Below are positions 1 through 11,958 of a stretch of DNA of 64,000 bases, piece after piece. Under the pieces are notes generated by a model. That model worked only from the letters and a program-made list of their open reading frames with translations, was not told where the DNA came from and did not search any database. The translations under genes were made by a program, and so were the position numbers. The stretch covers positions 87,347,596-87,411,595 of the forward strand of contig NC_073313.1 in assembly GCF_027595985.1 (NCBI RefSeq), read 5' to 3'. Source of the DNA: Sorex araneus. Taxonomy: Eukaryota; Chordata; Mammalia; Eulipotyphla; Soricidae. Within the stretch, counting starts at the first letter, position 1. Every line of letters starts with the position of its first letter.

Positions 1-519
1 GTGTTGGTAGGGTGTGTGGTATGAAGTGTTGTGCGGCCACAAATGTGGCCACACAGTCCATGAATAGGTTGACTCATGGGTGAAGCTTGGCCCAAAGTGA
101 GTGGAGAGGGGCTGTGAGCATGGCGGCACGTGTCGCCTGCATTTTTTCCAAGAAGCTCCAAATTGGTCTCCTTGTTTCTGTCCATATCCCCCTATAGTCT
201 AGTCTCAGTATGGCAGACTGGAGTCATCCTTTACAATCTAAGTCAGAACATGACAGGGCCTTATTTTTTTCTCAGAACCCTCTAGTAGCCCCACCTCCCT
301 CTTTAGAATAACAAAAAAGTCCCTATAGGATGTGGCCTCCATTTTTCTTCCAGCCTAAATGCTGTTATTTCTCCTTCACGCCTTTCCCTGCAGCTACACT
401 ACCTCCTTGTTTTCCATTGTTCACTGTAGTCATATTCTGACTACTGGAACTTTGTACCTCTAATCCTTGGTTTCTGAATGATTCCTGTACATCATCTTGG
501 TCTCCTTCCACCTACCCTT
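1..519. other. unannotated left edge
   Basis: I see no gene, tRNA-like head or long open frame here. The sequence is ordinary intergenic or intronic mammalian DNA of mixed composition. Confidence 0.4.
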
Positions 520-695
520 TTGTTTTTTGTGTGTTTTGGGGTCACAACCAATGATGCTCAGGGTTTACTCCTATTTCTGTACTCAGGAATCACTCTTGGC
601 AGTGCTTGGGGGATCATATGGGATACCGGGAATTGAACCTGGGTAGGCCACATACAAGACAAGCACCCTACCCACTGTACTATCGTTCCAACCCC
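520..695 (-). repeat. SINE family A, full length
   Basis: Family A consists of a tRNA-related head with A- and B-box-like promoter segments, then a body around CCATATGGTCCCCTGAGC, then an A-rich tail. This copy is inverted. Its T-rich tail lies at the left and its head complement ends near 695. It is moderately diverged. Confidence 0.8.
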
Positions 696-2264
696 TACTT
701 CCTCATCTCCTTCAGTATTGTTTAAATGCCATCTTTTTGTAATTATTCCCTACCCTTCATATTAAAAATCACAATCTTTTTCCTTACTATTCTTTCTTCC
801 TTTATTCCATGTGTTACAGATAAATAATACACATATCACTTCTTTGTGTATGGTCCTTCTCTCCTCCCACTTGGATGGAAACTCCAGAAGGCCAAGGGCT
901 TATGTCTACTATGTTCTCTATTGTATTTCCAAGTTCTATGAACCTGACACACAGTAGGCAGGGTTGGAGGTTAGCCTCAACCCAGGAAGGTCTTGTCACT
1001 GGCAAAGACTTTCTAGAAGAATCTTGCCCACAGCCACGCATAAGGAGCTTTCGGTTCTGCCTCACTTGATGATTTCTCTGGACAAAATGGTTTGAGAGAC
1101 AGCATATGAGAGTGTGCAGAACTATGTGGCAATGGGTAAGATGTGGAAGAGGGGTGTGACTGTGCTTATGTGTGTGTGTCTGGGGGTATCCTTGTGTCTG
1201 TGTTTAGTGGGGAGAAGGGTCTTTAAGATGAATAGGAGACGGAGGTACTATTAGTCCCTGAGTTTCAGTCTTTGGTCTCTAACAGGTGTATTTGTGCTAT
1301 GGCCATTTTAACCGGATCCTGTCAAGCAGTGTCCCCTGAGGGGTCAGGAATGGCATTGACTATTTGGCCAAGCATCTCTGAGGAGGTGGGGGGAAGCTTC
1401 AGGCATTTCCCTTCAAGAGTCAAAGGAATGCCGGAGAAACCCCGAGAACAATGGGGAGCTGACAGCCCCTCTGCAGACCTGTGACGTGAGCCCTGAGGGG
1501 GGCGCACAGCTGTTTGCCAGAACTTGGGGCAGGGGAGAGGGGCTGGCCGGGATACAGAGGAGTCACAGAATCCTTGAAGGAGGAAGCCGGAAGCAGCTGG
1601 GGATGACACCGATAGGCATTTCCCCCCTCAGGATGCCCTCCCGCTTTCTTTACTGCCGCTGCAGCTGCAAAAGCAAAAGCCACTACTTCCCTCTGGCCCC
1701 AAATGGTCATCCTAGTTGTAGGACTCCCAGCGTCCAGCCTCCGTCCCTGTCCCTGAAGAATGCCCGACAATTCCCTCAACCCAAAGTTGGGTGCCCTGTG
1801 GGCCAAACAGAAAGCTACGCTACTCAAAGGTGATTTCATCTTCGGCTGACTCCATGCCTGACACGAGGCCGGTGCTTCGTTTGCTTCAAACGCGAGTTCT
1901 GAGGGTCTCTGGCTCTGGAAGAGGACTGGTCAGTCCTCTTGTCTTTTCATGGAAGCCCACAGCAGAGCTCACAAAGTTCACAAAGAGCTCAGCGAACAGC
2001 AAACTGGGACCCAGTAAACAGAGACTTCTACCTCTGGAGAACCTAACCCACCCCAGGGGGGTTGTTTCAAGAATGCTGGAATCATGTTTTCATTGACAAT
2101 TCAGGTGATTACAGCTCCTCCCTGACTAAAATTTATGGACATCAACGCCATACCTCTTAGTGATTCTCAATCACTGCCCAACAGGAGCTGGGAAGGAAGG
2201 TTGGGGGAGTCCTGTGCAATTCTTAGAGAACTTTTGTCTTCCCCCTTTACCATTTTAGAATGAC
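696..2264. other. no gene recognised; GC-richer stretch at 1.3-2.05 kb
   Basis: Short open frames overlap on both strands from 1270 to 2096, but none shows a recognisable domain, splice-bounded structure or consistent coding bias. I treat them as chance frames in a slightly GC-rich segment. No repeat family is obvious. Confidence 0.4.
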
Positions 2265-2440
2265 GTGAAGGGGTGGAGTGGTAGTATAGTGGGTAGGGCA
2301 TTGGCCTTGCATGCAGCTGACCAGGGTTTGATCCCCAGCAACCCAAATGGTCCCTTGAGTCTGCCAGGAGTGACGCCTTATTGCAGAGCCAGGAATAAAC
2401 CCTGAGCACTGCTGGATGTGGCCCCCAAACAAAATAAAAT
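2265..2440 (+). repeat. SINE family A, full length
   Basis: Forward copy with head, GTTTGATCC B-box-like segment, body and CAAACAAAATAAAA tail. A short degenerate body-like fragment follows to about 2515. Confidence 0.8.
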
Positions 2441-2567
2441 GATAGAATGGGGTAAAAATGACCTTGTTCTGGTGTCCTGATTAATAGTACTGCCAGGTGT
2501 AGCCCACAAACCAAAAAATATAGGAAAAAGAAAATGATGTTGATATAAGGGTGGCTCTGATTTCACT

Positions 2568-2682
2568 CTTATTTTTCTGGGGCCACACCCAGCAGTATTC
2601 AAGGTACCATAGACTGAACCCGGGCGTCTTGCCTGCAAATCATTGCTCAGTCTCTTCAGTTGTCTCTCTGGCCTTCCACTCT
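2568..2682 (-). repeat. SINE family A, internally deleted
   Basis: Inverted copy. The tail side (GGGGCCACACCCAGCAGT) joins directly to the head complement ending in CTCTCTGGCC, and much of the body is missing. Confidence 0.65.
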
Positions 2683-3327
2683 TAGTTATAATAAGAATAA
2701 ATCCCGAACTCAACCTTGTCTCTAACATAAAGTCACTCATTTGTGAACTTTGGTACTTCAATCGTAGTTACATATCTCACAGCAGATCTGTCGTTGATAG
2801 AAATGGTAACATCTAGAGTCTGCTCTGAAGTTTGACTGTATAAGATGGGTTCCAACCAGAAGCCTCCCCTGGATGATTCAGTTAGAGTGGGGGGTGACTA
2901 TGGGACCAGACAGCAGGCTGTACCCCAGGATAGCACCCAGGCTATGCAAGCCAGAAACAGCTTTCTTCAAGCCACTTGGATACTGGGAGAGCGCCTGCTC
3001 ACTAGTGCCCGGGGTACATAGCATGAAGTGAAGCCATTTCAGCATCAGTGAAATGATCCAGGGACACAAGCAAGCACCAGAGAGCTTGAAAACAAAAGAC
3101 TAGCATCTGTTGTAGGCGAGGTCTGGGAGACATGCAGACACAGGGAGCCCTACAGGAGCGGGAAGGGTGCTGAGAACGCTCTGCTCTTCCAAACCATCAC
3201 AGACCACACCATGTCGCTTTAGATCTCTCAGACCAGGGGTGGGGGGTGGGGGTAGAAACGGGATATGCTTTCAGTGTAAAACATTCTTGGATTTGAAAGC
3301 TTGGATTACAAAGAAGAATTTTAGACC
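2683..3327. other. no feature recognised
   Basis: Nothing supportable was seen in this interval apart from short chance frames. Confidence 0.35.
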
Positions 3328-3492
3328 TGAGGGTCAGAGAGATAGCACTGCAGATAAGGTCTATGCCCTTAACACACCTGACCACAGTTTGATCCCCAGT
3401 ATCACAATCCCCAAGCACTGTCAGGATTGATCCCGGAGTACAGAGTCAGGGATAAACCCTGAGCAAAGCTGGGTGTGACCCCCTCCAAAAAC
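3328..3492 (+). repeat. SINE family A, diverged
   Basis: Forward copy with a diverged head, AGTTTGATCCCCAG box, and a TGAGCAAAGCTGGGTGTGAC end. An A-rich run follows. Confidence 0.7.
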
Positions 3493-3524
3493 TGGGGAAA
3501 AAAACCAACCAAATAATATTAGGC

Positions 3525-3712
3525 CAGAGATATTGTTTAATGGGCTAAGCACATTCCATATCTGGCAGTGCTGAGGGTGTACCCCTTGATTAAGCAATTG
3601 ATCTGAACTCAGGCTCTGAACTCAGAGATCACTCCTGTTGGGCTTGGAGGACCACCTAGGGTACTGTTGGCAAGACAAGTGTCCAACCCACTATACAATC
3701 TCTGGTCCTACA
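3525..3712. repeat. degenerate SINE pieces in opposing orientation
   Basis: A forward-like head fragment (GGCCAGAGATATTG) is followed by an inverted, strongly diverged body and head ending in CTCTGGTCC. It may be two old insertions. Confidence 0.45.
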
Positions 3713-3827
3713 CAAAGACACTTTTGAGGGTGATGGTGATGTTTGTCATCTTGATTATGGGGTATGGTGTCAAAGGTGCATTCATATGTGAAAATTAACA
3801 AATAATACACTTTATTTTCAGTTTAGG

Positions 3828-3912
3828 GTCAGGGACGGAGATGTTCAGAGGTGGAATGCTTTCCTGGCATGTGTGAGGCTCTGAACTGAATCCCTAGTTC
3901 AAACCACCAAGA
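3828..3912 (+). repeat. tRNA-head SINE fragment
   Basis: A head-like segment ends in GAATCCCTAGTTCAAACCACC with no family A body, so it resembles a short tRNA-Ala/ID-like element. Confidence 0.35.
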
Positions 3913-3960
3913 GAGAAAGTGCCGTTTATGATTGTCTATTATACCTTAATAATTCAGTTA

Positions 3961-4131
3961 AGGGGCTGGAGCAATAGCATGGCGGGTAGGGCGTTTGCCT
4001 TGCATGTGGCTGACCTGGGTTCGATTCCCAGCATCCCATATGGTCCCTTGAGCACCACCAGGAGTAATTCCTGAGTGCAGAGCCAGAAGTATCCTCTGTG
4101 CATCTCCAGGTGTGACCCAAAAAGCAAAATA
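3961..4131 (+). repeat. SINE family A, well preserved
   Basis: Forward copy close to consensus, with head GGGGCTGGAGCAATAGC, B box GGTTCGATTCC and tail GACCCAAAAAGCAAAAT. The flanks AATTCAGTTAA (near 3950) and AATTCAGTTAA (near 4133) form a clear target-site duplication. Confidence 0.9.
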
Positions 4132-5059
4132 AGAATTCAGTTAAAACATTCTTTGGTAATTCTTCCATTGATTCCTGAGAGGATACAAAACTAAATTCAC
4201 CCATCTGTATTTTAACGTGGCTATCAGAAAATTTTAAATCACATGTGTGGTTTGCATTGTGTTTCACTCAGACACGGCATTTCTTTTTTAAAAAACTATT
4301 TTTGATCTAGCATTTCTAAGTCCTTTTACAGATCATGAAATTGAGGCTCAGAGAAGAAAAAGAGTGTACTTGTGGGATGAGTTGAAAAAAGAAAAGTATT
4401 ACTAATAGCAAAACCCCACAGGACAAGAACTGCTGATGTCAGTTTAAAAGAAACCTTAGTGGGCTGGGTGCACCCACCACCTGACCCAACAGAGTCCTGG
4501 CAGCTGAAAACCTTCAGAACCCAATCGACACCAGCTCACAGCTGATCTCCACAGGCTCAGGATGAGCCCCTCATGCATGAGAATGAATCTGCTGGAAAAA
4601 AACAGGTATACAGCTTTTGTGACTGAAATCTCCAGGATGGCATGGAGTCAGGAATGCACAACCTCTCCCCCATCTCCCTGTTCTTCCAGGAACCTGACAG
4701 TCATGCCCAAGAATTGCCTCTGGTGCCATATAAACTCATTAATGGCCATGATCCAGATACTCACAAATAAATCTCAGAAGAGAGCAACAAGCTGCAGAAA
4801 TGCCTCTGGACCACAAAGTCACCAGCCAGTAAAAATTTCAGCTCCAGCTCTATCACCCTATTTAAATTTTTAGAATATCTGGAGGAGTGTGCGACATCTC
4901 ATACTCTATGCCCTTGATGTACCAAGAGTAACACCCACATTTGATGGGGTATAAAGTAGATGGCAGCAGATCTTGATTTAAAAAATAAACATATATTAGC
5001 ACACAAGGCTAATCCTGTAATAATGTTAGTTGTCTCTTATATAAGGGCTTAATGGTTCA
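4132..5059. other. no gene; small MIR-like piece near 4320-4375
   Basis: TTTTACAGATCATGAAATTG followed by AGGCTCAGAGAAG matches the core of ancient MIR SINEs. The rest, including the open frame at 4562-4873, has no recognisable product and may be LINE-derived because it leads into the LINE-like 3' end that follows. Confidence 0.35.
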
Positions 5060-5295
5060 AAGGTGAGATACAACAATTTTCATATACTTTCCTCTAAGGA
5101 AAACTTTTTGAATCATTTTTAGTGGATTATTTGTAACAAGCAACACAAAATAAATTATTTAAGATCTGCCTTTGGGGCAGACTTAGTGATGGTGGGAAAA
5201 TTCAAAATAATGGCTGTGGGATTGGTGTTGTAGTATTGGATGTAATAAATTATTGTGAGCAACTTTATAAAAATAAAATTGAACTAAATAAAAAT
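5060..5295 (+). mobile_element. LINE-1-like 3' end fragment
   Basis: This piece shares an ordered set of motifs with 42880-43395: an AACAATTTTCA block, a CAAAATAAATTA block, a GGATTGGTGTTG(G/T)A block and a final AACTTTATAAA with an A-rich tail. I read it as the 3' untranslated end of a LINE-1 copy in forward orientation. Confidence 0.5.
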
Positions 5296-6854
5296 AAAAG
5301 AAATGTTAGCTAAGTTGTTAAGCGTAGAAAGTAATACCTTCATACCCTGTTTGGGTACCAAAGGTTGAAGGGGCAGGGGAAGGATGTGGGTCTCAGAATC
5401 TCTGAATAGAAAGCATGAGGGACAGAGTAAAAGAGGGACAGGAAAAGAAGTGAGACAGAAGTTTGGGCTGTGTGTGATGAGCTCCCACTCCCCGGGGTTC
5501 AACCTGCCAAAGACTTTCAAGAAATCTACTGTTCTCATTTTCTTGGTGGCAGCTAAGAACAGGCTTTGGTTTCTTGCCTTACTTAGTTAAGGTGGTAAAA
5601 ACAGAGCAGGACTAAATCCTGCAGGTATCTGGGCGTCCCAAGGGAATATGCCTTCTCTCTTCTTCTACCTCCCCTTCAATTCACAAATACCTTAGGTGGA
5701 GTTCTAATTTTGCCCAGGTCATTGGCCTAGGGCTCAAGAGGTCTTCAAAGCAGTGGTACTTCAATTTCTTCAATTTCAATAGTATTTCAAATCCCGGTAA
5801 CTCGGGATCCATTAGCAAGATACAAATTGTAGTAGTTAGGCAAATGATTTGAGTGATAGGCAGTACTTTACTCCTCCCTGTCCTTGACTATGTTACTGAA
5901 CCAACCTTTACCTTCACCATACTAGGCCCTCAAATGTACACAAAACATCCATGGTCACTTGAAACCTACAGAGGAATAATTTCACCATGGCACAAGCAAT
6001 GAACAGAATCAGAATCAGAATACTCCAGGTATAAGGAGATGTTATAGGGCTCCTATAAAATAACATGGCATCAGAGAGAGGTTAAATTCAGCCTCAGTGG
6101 ATGATGGGCAGAACTCAGTTGGTATTGGCTGATAATGCCAGCTCTGGAGTGATAGGGGTGGGAGGACAAGTGGGTGGCATCTGAAGACCCAAGATCACTA
6201 GCAAGTGGGTTAATGCATGGGAAAGTGAGCAGTGGGTTGCATTTCTTGGGAAGGGTATGTGGGGCCTGTGGCTCTGATTTCTTGAATGACCTGACTGCAA
6301 TTGGTGAGAATAGCAGAATTAGAGCTGTCATAAAGCAGCTAAGATCTGGATCAGATATGCAGTCCCAGTATCAATATGGTATAAACTTTGATGGACCCAA
6401 TCACTATGTCCTGTCAAGTGTACCCCAGTCATACCAGTGATTTCAAGGAAGGCATGACCAAGAACTAGCAGTGGATGGTCTGAGCCATCCCCAGCAGTTC
6501 ACACATCATAAGTAGCTGGTTATGTGTCCTTCAGCTTCTCTTGGGGAGGTCTTCCAGGGCTGAAGAGTGATGGTGTTGTCATGTCTTATCTTCCCTTTTC
6601 AACTCTATTTAATCATTCAATAACAATATGAGGTGCCTCCTGGATGGAGGCGGAAGGAGTTCTGTTACAGAGGGACTCCCACCCCAGGGTCACTGACATA
6701 AATGCACACACTCTTGCTACCCCGAGTGTTTTTCCAGGACAGATTCAGCTACAAAGCTAAGGGAAGTTAGAATAGGGAGAGGCCAATGCTAGTGGGGTAG
6801 ATAAGAAAACCTTAATGAAGGAGGCTGCACCTGAATTCAACTTTGAAAGAGGGA
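5296..6854. other. no feature recognised
   Basis: About 1.5 kb without a recognisable gene or repeat. Small frames at 5384-5590 and 6174-6440 look like chance. Confidence 0.35.
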
Positions 6855-7036
6855 AGGGGCTGAAGTGATAATACAATGGATAAGGTGCTTGCCTTGCATG
6901 CAGCTGACTGGGTTCCATTCATGACACCACCCACGTTCCCCCAAGTACTGCCAGCAATGGTCCCTGAGCACAGAGATAGGAGTGAGTCCTTAAGACCTGA
7001 GCGCTGTTAGGTGTAGCCACATAACCAAAAACAAAA
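6855..7036 (+). repeat. SINE family A leading into purine tract
   Basis: Forward copy with head GGGGCTGAAGTGATAATAC and tail ACCAAAAACAAAAG. The tail runs directly into the GAA/GGA tract, suggesting that the microsatellite grew from the A-rich tail. Confidence 0.75.
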
Positions 7037-8305
7037 GAAGAAGAAGGAGGAAGAGGAGGAGGAGGAGAAGGAGAAGAAGGAGAAGGAGAAGAAGAAGGAG
7101 AAGAAGGGAAAGGGGAAGGAGGAGAAGGATGAGGAGGAGGAGGAGGAGAAAGGGAAGGAGAAGGAGGAGAAGGGGAAGAGGAAGGAAGAGAAGGGGAAGG
7201 AGAAGGAGAAGAAGGGGAAGGGGAAGGAAGAGAAGTAGATGAAGGAGAAGGAGGATGAGGAGAAGGAGAAGGAGAGGGAGAAAGAGGAGAAGGAGAAGGA
7301 GAAGAAGGGATAGGGGAATGAGGAGGAGAAGGAGAAGGAGGAGGAGGAGAAGAAGAAGGAGAAGGAGAAAGAGAAGAGGAAGAGGAAGAAGAAGAAAAAG
7401 AAGAAGAATGAGGAGGAAGAGAAGAAGAAGAATGAGGAGGAGGAGAAGAAGAAGAAGAAGAAGAAGAAGAAGAAGAAGAAGAAGAAGAAGAAGAAGAAGA
7501 AGAAGAAGAAGAAGAAGAAGAAGAAGGAGGAGGAGGAGGAGGAGGAGAAGGAGGAGGAGGAGAAGGAGAAGGAGGAGAAGAAGAAGGAGAAGGAGGAGGA
7601 GAAGAAGAAGGAGAAGGAGAAGGAGGAGGAGAAGTAGAAGGAGGAGGAGGAAGAGGAGGAGAAGAAAAAGAAGAAGAGTGAGGAGGAGGAGAAGAAGGAG
7701 AAGTAGAAGAAGGGTAAGGAGAAGGAGGAGAAAGAGAAGGCAATGGAATAAGAGGAGGAGGAGGAGGAGAAGGAGGAGAAGGGGAAGGAGAAGGAGAAGA
7801 AGGGGAAGGGGAAGGAAGAGGAGATGGAGGAGAAGGAGAAGGAGGAGAAGGAGAAGGAGGAGAAGGAGAAGGAGGAGGAGGAGAAGGAGAGGGAGCAAGA
7901 GAAGAAGGGGAAGGGATGGAGAAGGAGAAGGAGGAGAAGGAGAAGAAGGAGGAGAAGGAGAAGGAGGAGGAGGAGAAGGAGAGGGAGCAAGAGAAGAAGG
8001 GAAAGGGATGGAGAAGGAGAAGGAGGAGAAGGTGAAGGAGAAGGATGAGGAGAAGGTGAAGGAGAAGGAGGAGGAGGAGAAGAAGGAAAAGGAGAAGGAG
8101 AAAGAGAAGGAGAAGGAGAAGAAGGGGAAGGGGAAATAGAATGAGGAGAAGGAGAAGGAGGAGGAGAAGGAAAAGGAGAAGGAGGAGAAAGAGGAGGAGG
8201 AGGAGGAGGAGGAGAAGGAGGAGAAAGAGAAAGGAGAGGAGGAGGAGAAGAAGGAGAAGGAGAAGAAGAAGAATGAATGAAGGATGAGGAGGAGGAAGAG
8301 AAGGA
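7037..8305 (+). repeat. long (GAA/GGA)n purine microsatellite, about 1.27 kb
   Basis: The plus strand is almost pure purine over about 1.27 kb, mixing GGA, GAA and GGGAAG units. Pure GAA runs are clearest at about 7446-7525. A higher-order copy is visible: the motif GAGCAAGAGAAGAAGG recurs 92 bases apart (near 7894 and 7986) with matching flanks. The long poly-Arg/Lys/Glu frames on this strand and the poly-Ser/Phe/Leu/Pro frames on the other are artefacts of the repeat. Confidence 0.97.
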
Positions 8306-8339
8306 AAGGTGGGTAGATGTGGATATTATTTCCTAGCCC

Positions 8340-8560
8340 TTTATATAGTGCTCACAACACGTGAGATATCTCAATGTACTTGTGAGTTCTAATTGTAAAC
8401 CTATGTAATAAGTTTAACATATTTTCTCCATTTAACAGATTGGGAAGTAAAAGACTAGAAAGATTAAATGATATTTCTAAGGTGACACAGTTGGGGACTG
8501 ATGATGCTCTGAATTAAATCTAGACTGAATCTATGCTCAAATCTGTGATGCTACATGCCT
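8340..8560 (+). repeat. MIR-like ancient SINE
   Basis: The order of segments (threshold-like CTCCATTTAACAGATTGGG, then GGTGACACAGTTGG, then a CTGAAT block) follows the MIR layout in forward orientation. It is strongly diverged. Confidence 0.6.
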
Positions 8561-9500
8561 CTTGGGTGGACAGAAACAAAGTAGAGGTAGACTTGTCTGA
8601 GAAAGAGCAAGAAAAGAGTCAGGGGTGCAAGAAAAAAATGTTGTCACCTGGTGGAAGCAGAGATGAGTCTATTATGGCTGAAGGGGTTGGTGCATGAAGG
8701 GGAATAGTTATAGATGGACCAGAAAAGTAAGGTCTTCAGGTATCTGAGGGCTGCCTTAGCTCTCACTCCGGGTCTGACTGAAGCAAGGAGGCATGTGTCT
8801 TTGAGTCCAGGCCCTGATAAATCACTGCTATCCACTTCCCAGGAGGCCTTGCTGAGCTCCACTGCATCCACTAGTCTTTCAGGTGGGGGTGTTCATTCGG
8901 GGACAAGAATGGAAAATCCATCATGTTCAAGGCAGGAAATTCCACAGTGAAGGCCTCTTATGCCGCCTCATTGCAGCAAGACTCATCACCCATGTGAGGC
9001 AGGGACTGTTCCTGTTTTGTTTGTTTGGGGACTGCGTGTTGTTATTCCTTACTCTGCCTGTGTTTATGTCCAGGGGAATGTTTGCCATCCCCAAAAAAAG
9101 TCCAAAAAAACAAAGTCCAGGCCGCGCCCCGCCAACACAGCAACTACAAGCCCTTCATTCTGGCATTTCCGCCTCACTCCCACCTGATGGATTTCTTGAT
9201 TGAACAACATCAAAGATCTTCTCTGGCTTCCTTCGCATCTTCAAGGGACTGGTGCTGACAGGAAGCCATTTGGCTCTGCGAGAAAAGCAACTTATAGACT
9301 TGACATCCTTGACTGTCTCAAGCCTGGGGAAGAAGCAGAAGCAGCCTGCTGGACAATCCACAGCCAACAGGACCAGGGAACCCAAGGCATGGACAGTCAT
9401 CCCCCTCCACCAGCCACCAGGGACACCATCTGCAGGAGCCAGCAGAGCCAAGGCCAGGGCATGTGTCCTCAGGCAAAGGTTATACTGAATCAGATTTGAA
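8561..9500. other. no gene supported
   Basis: Overlapping short frames on both strands (for example 8883-9203 and 9155-9526) lack any recognisable domain. No clear repeat was seen beyond a weak SINE-like patch near 9010-9090. Confidence 0.35.
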
Positions 9501-9677
9501 TTTTGTTTTGTTTTTGGGGAGGTCACACATGGGGTGCTCGGGGCTCACTTCTAGCTCTGTGCTCAGGGATTGCTCCTGGCAAGGCTCAGGGAAACACATA
9601 TGGTGTTGGGGATCAAATCCAGGACAGCCACGTGCAAGGCATGCACCTTACCTGCTGTACTATCTCTCTGGCCCCAG
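9501..9677 (-). repeat. SINE family A
   Basis: Inverted, with tail TTTTGTTTTGTTTTTGGGGA at the left and head complement ATCTCTCTGGCCCC at the right. Confidence 0.8.
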
Positions 9678-9697
9678 ATTTTATTTTATATTCCTAG

Positions 9698-9870
9698 GTG
9701 GGAGGTGGCTTCGGCCATATACCCAGTAGTGCTCATCTGCGATTCCTGGCTCTATGCTCAGGAGCGACCCCTGGTGGTGCTTGGGGAAATATATATGGCG
9801 TTAGGGATTTAAACCAGGTTTGGTGGGGTGTAAGGCTAGCGCCTTAACCCCTGCACTGTCTCAGCTCTCA
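9698..9870 (-). repeat. SINE family A, diverged
   Basis: Inverted copy immediately after the preceding one. The body (CTCAGGAGCGACCCCTGGTG) is clear, while the head complement is diverged. Confidence 0.65.
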
Positions 9871-10041
9871 GAATCTGATTTTGGAAGTTGAATGGAAAGC
9901 AGCGAAGAAAACACCATCAACCTCTTGATGAACTTCTGTAGTTTGCAAGGGGGTAAGACTGAGGCTCAGAAGGAAAAGAGGAGGAAGATGAAGAGGCCCC
10001 AACTGAGAAAGTAGGGAGAAGGGTGCAGAAAAATGAAGGAA

Positions 10042-10215
10042 TGGGGCCAGAGCGATAGCATAGCGGGTAGGGCATTTGCCTGGCATGTGGCCAATTTTGG
10101 TCTGATTCCCAGAACCCTAGATAGTCTCCCAAGCTCCTCCAGGAATGAGCCCTGAGCACAGAGCTAGGAGCACCACCGGTGTGGCCCAGAAGCCAAAATA
10201 AAAAAAAAAAACACA
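10042..10215 (+). repeat. SINE family A
   Basis: Forward copy with a near-consensus head GGGGCCAGAGCGATAGCATA. The body is altered around the usual CCATATGG and it ends in an A12 run. Confidence 0.8.
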
Positions 10216-10755
10216 AAATACCAAAAGTAAAACAAGATTACAGAGGGGAGGGGGTAGGAGAGAGATCTTTCCTCCAAGACTTTTCCAAAACCTCTGCCAC
10301 CAACTGGCCAAAGCTGCCTCTCGTGACTTTCTTTTGTGCCTACCTCTGGCCCCCACCTGGGTGCTCTTCTCATGTTCAGGCCAAACCTATATCTTTCCAT
10401 GCTTCCCCACCTGCTGGCCCCAGCTCCCAGCTCTCCAGCAGCTGACTGCGTCCCTTTGATCCCCTCCTTGTCTGCCACCCTATCTAATTCTACCTCTCCT
10501 TCATGGTCCAGCTCTAATCCCACCTTCTCTGTTGCTCTTCAAGATTTCTTTGACATGAAGTCCGGGCAGCCTAGTTTAGCACTGGGCCATATAGGAAATG
10601 CTCCACGGGTTTTGTCTCTTCTTCCGGTGGAAGATTTCATACTCCATGAGTCTGGTTAGAGATCAAGTCCTACTCCCCCTTCCCTCCCTTCCCTCTTGCT
10701 GGCAGCAGCCCAACGTGAGCCAGTCCTGTTGACCACTAAAACATACTGATATGAT
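10216..10755. other. no feature recognised
   Basis: Pyrimidine-rich sequence on the plus strand from 10260 to 10560. Open frames overlap on both strands without a recognisable product. Confidence 0.35.
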
Positions 10756-10931
10756 TGGAGCCGAAAGAGAGTACAGGGAATTAATGCAGTTGCCTTGCAT
10801 GGGGTGGATCCAAGTTTGATCCCTAATACCTTATATGATGCCCTGAACATTTCCAAGAGTGATCCTTGAGCACAGAACCAGGAGTAAGCCCTGAGCATCA
10901 CTGGTTGTGACCCAGTCCACACCCCCACTGG

Positions 10932-10933
<2 letters not shown>
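10756..10933 (+). repeat. SINE family A, diverged
   Basis: Forward copy with B-box-like AGTTTGATCC and a final CACTGGTTGTGACCC. Its tail leads into a TA microsatellite. Confidence 0.7.

Positions 10934-10969
<36 letters not shown>
10934..10969. repeat. (TA)n microsatellite at SINE tail
   Basis: About 17 uninterrupted TA units sit at the 3' tail of the preceding SINE. Confidence 0.95.
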
Positions 10970-10972
<3 letters not shown>

Positions 10973-11181
10973 TTCATGAGCTTCCCATCAACATTGACCA
11001 GGGAGGTGGGAGGTTGGGGAGGAGGCAGTTTAGCAGAAAAGAAGAGGTCCTGGAAAATAATCAAAAGAGTCACTGACAGGGAGAAGAAGTTACTTCCCAA
11101 GGAAATATAGAGAGGGAAGACACATTTCCAGTGGCCAAGACACCCAAGGTGGGGGTTGGGGGGAATAGAAAACTAGTGGTC

Positions 11182-11358
11182 CTTGGGGCCAGAAATAGTG
11201 TGTAAGCACTTGCCTTGCACTGGGCTGACCTGGGTTCGATCCCAGGCTTCCCATATGGCCTCCTGAACATTTCCAGGTGTAATTTCTGAGTGCAGAGCCA
11301 GGAGTAACCCCTGAATATCACCAGCTATGTATGGCCCCAAAACCAAAAAGACAAAGAA
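11182..11358 (+). repeat. SINE family A
   Basis: Forward copy with GGGGCCAGAAATAGTG head, GGTTCGATCCC box and ACCAAAAAGACAAAG tail. Confidence 0.8.
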
Positions 11359-11779
11359 AACTAGTTGCCCAATTATGATCTCCGCTGCACAGGCACCTTT
11401 ACCTCTTGTCAGAGGCACAGCTGAAAATGCAGCGCTGCTTCATTACCGTTACAATCCACTCCTTATGGCTCTAGCTGACTGAGACCCTGTGAGATGGGCG
11501 TATGGTGGAGCGGGCAACACTCTCCGGCCTGGGCCCTGTAAGTTATGCCAGATGGCGGACTGGTGAGGAGCAAGGCCAAGTTGGCCCTTGCATGATACAA
11601 CTCTGAATTTCTCCTCCTCATCGTCCTGGCAATCTAGCACAGTGCCAGGTGCACAGCCAGGCCTTGCTCATTTATGGGACATTTGCTGTGTGACGTCTCC
11701 ACAGCCCTGCACTGTGCTGGGCACCTTACAAGGGTTATATTCTCTCATTTTGACACTCCTATGAGGACGATGCTGATTT
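11359..11779. other. no gene; possible MIR/L2 relic at 11640-11760
   Basis: CAGTGCCAGGTGCACAG and CACTGTGCTGGGCACCTTAC resemble the 'increasing age' blocks of old MIR/L2 repeats. No coding signal is seen. Confidence 0.35.
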
Positions 11780-11958
11780 TCTTGTTGTTTTGGAGGAAGG
11801 GGTGCTGAGTTACACCTTGTAATGCTCAGGGGCTATTCCTGGATCTGTACTCAGGAGTGACCCCTGGAGGTGCTTGGGGGACCATGTGGCGCCAGGGATG
11901 AAACAAGTGTTGGTGGTGTGTCAAGCAAATGCCTGAACCCCTGTGTTATTTCTTTGCT
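11780..11958 (-). repeat. SINE family A, diverged
   Basis: Inverted copy. The body GGCTATTCCTGGATCTGTAC is readable and the head complement ends near TTTCTTTGC. Confidence 0.6.

Noticed and set aside
1270-2096. Several overlapping frames of 70-139 codons in a GC-richer segment, considered as a possible host exon cluster
   Set aside because: No recognisable domain, no consistent splice-bounded frame and similar lengths on both strands.
6919-8139. Long open frames of 270-330 codons on both strands (poly-Ser/Pro, poly-Leu, poly-Arg)
   Set aside because: They are translations of the GAA/GGA microsatellite in several frames; no real coding content.
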